A DNA stretch of 5,816 bases. It comes from JBBDWZ01 sp050732575. GTDB lineage: Bacteria; Gemmatimonadota; Gemmatimonadetes; Longimicrobiales; RSA9. The stretch covers positions 1 through 5,816 of the forward strand of contig JBOHRF010000336.1 of the NCBI GenBank assembly GCA_050732575.1. The letters run 5' to 3'. A program made the position numbers and the translations under genes. Below the pieces are notes generated by a model. The model searched no databases and was not told where the DNA came from. It saw only the letters and a list, made by a program, of their open reading frames with translations. This document shows positions 5,139 through 5,816 of this stretch, one piece after another (position 1 is the stretch's first letter; every line of letters begins with the position of its first letter).

Positions 5139-5816
5139 TCAGCGGTTGTCCGATGATGTTATGGCGCGACCCATCGGCCGCAGCGAATCCACTCGCATCC
5201 GGAGGCGGCGGATCTCATCCCCGAGTGCGGAGAACCGGAATTGCACGGACTCTCCGCTCAGGCCGGCTCGACGGAATCCATCCGCCCAAACCGAAACGCT
5301 CTCCACGCGCCGGCTCAGCTGCCCGTACTCCGAAGTAGATGCGGCGTGCCGCTGCTCTACCGCGGCCAGCGCGGCATCCAGTTTGCCCAACGTTTCGCGC
5401 AGATAGGAGACCGTCGCACTGACATTGTACGTGCTCGTTTCCTGTGTCTGTGCGCGCCGGGAAAGCGCTTCGAATGCGTAGCTATGGGTACGATCCTGCC
5501 GCTCCAGCGCATCCAGCCGCGTGCGCTGCGCCTGATCCGCGCGTTCCAGGCCGTCCCGCGCCATGTCGTTCTCGTCCAGCCGTTGACTCCACAGCTGCAC
5601 CTGCCCCTGTGCGTAGTCGAACACCGAACGAATGCTGTCGGCCAGCAGACCGAGACGCCCCATGCGGTCCTGGTCCAGACCCTTCGCCAACTCCGACACC
5701 TGGTCGAGAGAGCTGTGCGACTGCTCGAGCCTGGTGCGCAAGTCCGCGAGATCGCCACGGACGCCGAGATACAGCCAACCCTGCACGATCAGCACGGCCA
5801 GGGCCGCCAGACTCAG
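5139..5816 (-). CDS. Membrane-anchored coiled-coil protein, start beyond window
   Basis: The frame is open from the window edge to TGA 5141-5139, giving about 225 residues. It begins with a hydrophobic helix (LSLAALAVLIVQGWLYLGV), which looks like one N-terminal membrane anchor. The rest is polar, Glu/Arg/Gln/Leu-rich and helix-forming, with heptad-like leucines: LADLRTRLEQSHSSLDQV, LADSIRSVFDYAQGQVQLW, LERADQAQRTRLDALERQ, LRETLGKLDAALAAVEQ and a tail RIRRLRMRV-like region. It lacks Cys and any catalytic motif I know. The strong third-position GC bias supports real coding on this strand. I do not recognise the family. A GTG at 5795 lies inside the anchor, so the true start is upstream. A structural role at the membrane is likely, but not shown. 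Confidence 0.75.
   Translation of the reverse strand: MSLAALAVLIVQGWLYLGVRGDLADLRTRLEQSHSSLDQVSELAKGLDQDRMGRLGLLADSIRSVFDYAQGQVQLWSQRLDENDMARDGLERADQAQRTRLDALERQDRTHSYAFEALSRRAQTQETSTYNVSATVSYLRETLGKLDAALAAVEQRHAASTSEYGQLSRRVESVSVWADGFRRAGLSGESVQFRFSALGDEIRRLRMRVDSLRPMGRAITSSDNR

Overview
This is a GC-rich bacterial window. The gene families present are a PknB-type Ser/Thr kinase, a C-terminal TPR domain, a YgiB/YgiC-like glutathionylspermidine-synthase pair and a periplasmic serine hydrolase. Together with dispersed palindromic repeats they fit a gammaproteobacterium of the Xanthomonadales/Lysobacterales kind. That placement is an inference of low confidence; no rRNA or other phylogenetic marker is present.

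Layout. Positions 1-560 (minus) hold the N-terminal half of a Ser/Thr protein kinase, broken by a frameshift and running off the window. Back to back with it, 577-1188 (plus) is the C-terminal part of a TPR protein with no start codon. Positions 1409-2103 (plus) hold a compact two-gene unit: a 64-aa DUF4160-like protein, then a protein of about 165 aa ending in a helix-turn-helix-like segment, with a candidate promoter and an operator-like inverted repeat in front. Positions 2200-3646 (minus) hold a two-gene operon: a small YgiB-like exported protein coupled through TGATG to a glutathionylspermidine synthase-like ATP-grasp gene that carries one frameshift. Positions 3647-4229 hold no firm gene. 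Positions 4230-4902 (plus) are a serine hydrolase (class C beta-lactamase-like) pseudogene with a frameshift, a nonsense codon and a lost 3' half. Positions 5139-5816 (minus) encode a membrane-anchored coiled-coil protein whose start lies beyond the window.

The most distinctive structure is a family of four imperfect palindromes of 91-98 bp (about 1193-1285, 2109-2199, 3880-3972 and 4928-5025). They are all in the same orientation and sit between the gene blocks. Their left arms are built from phased hexamers of the form GYTYWC, their right arms from the complementary GWRARC, around a GGCC...GCC centre. Copy 2 fills the gap between two convergent genes almost exactly, and its edge supplies the stop codon of the synthase gene.

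Many genes here are damaged: four of the seven main ones. Either this is a decaying, rearranged accessory region, or some single-base indels are sequencing errors. The nonsense codon, the missing TPR 5' end and the lost hydrolase 3' half are not easily explained as simple indel errors.
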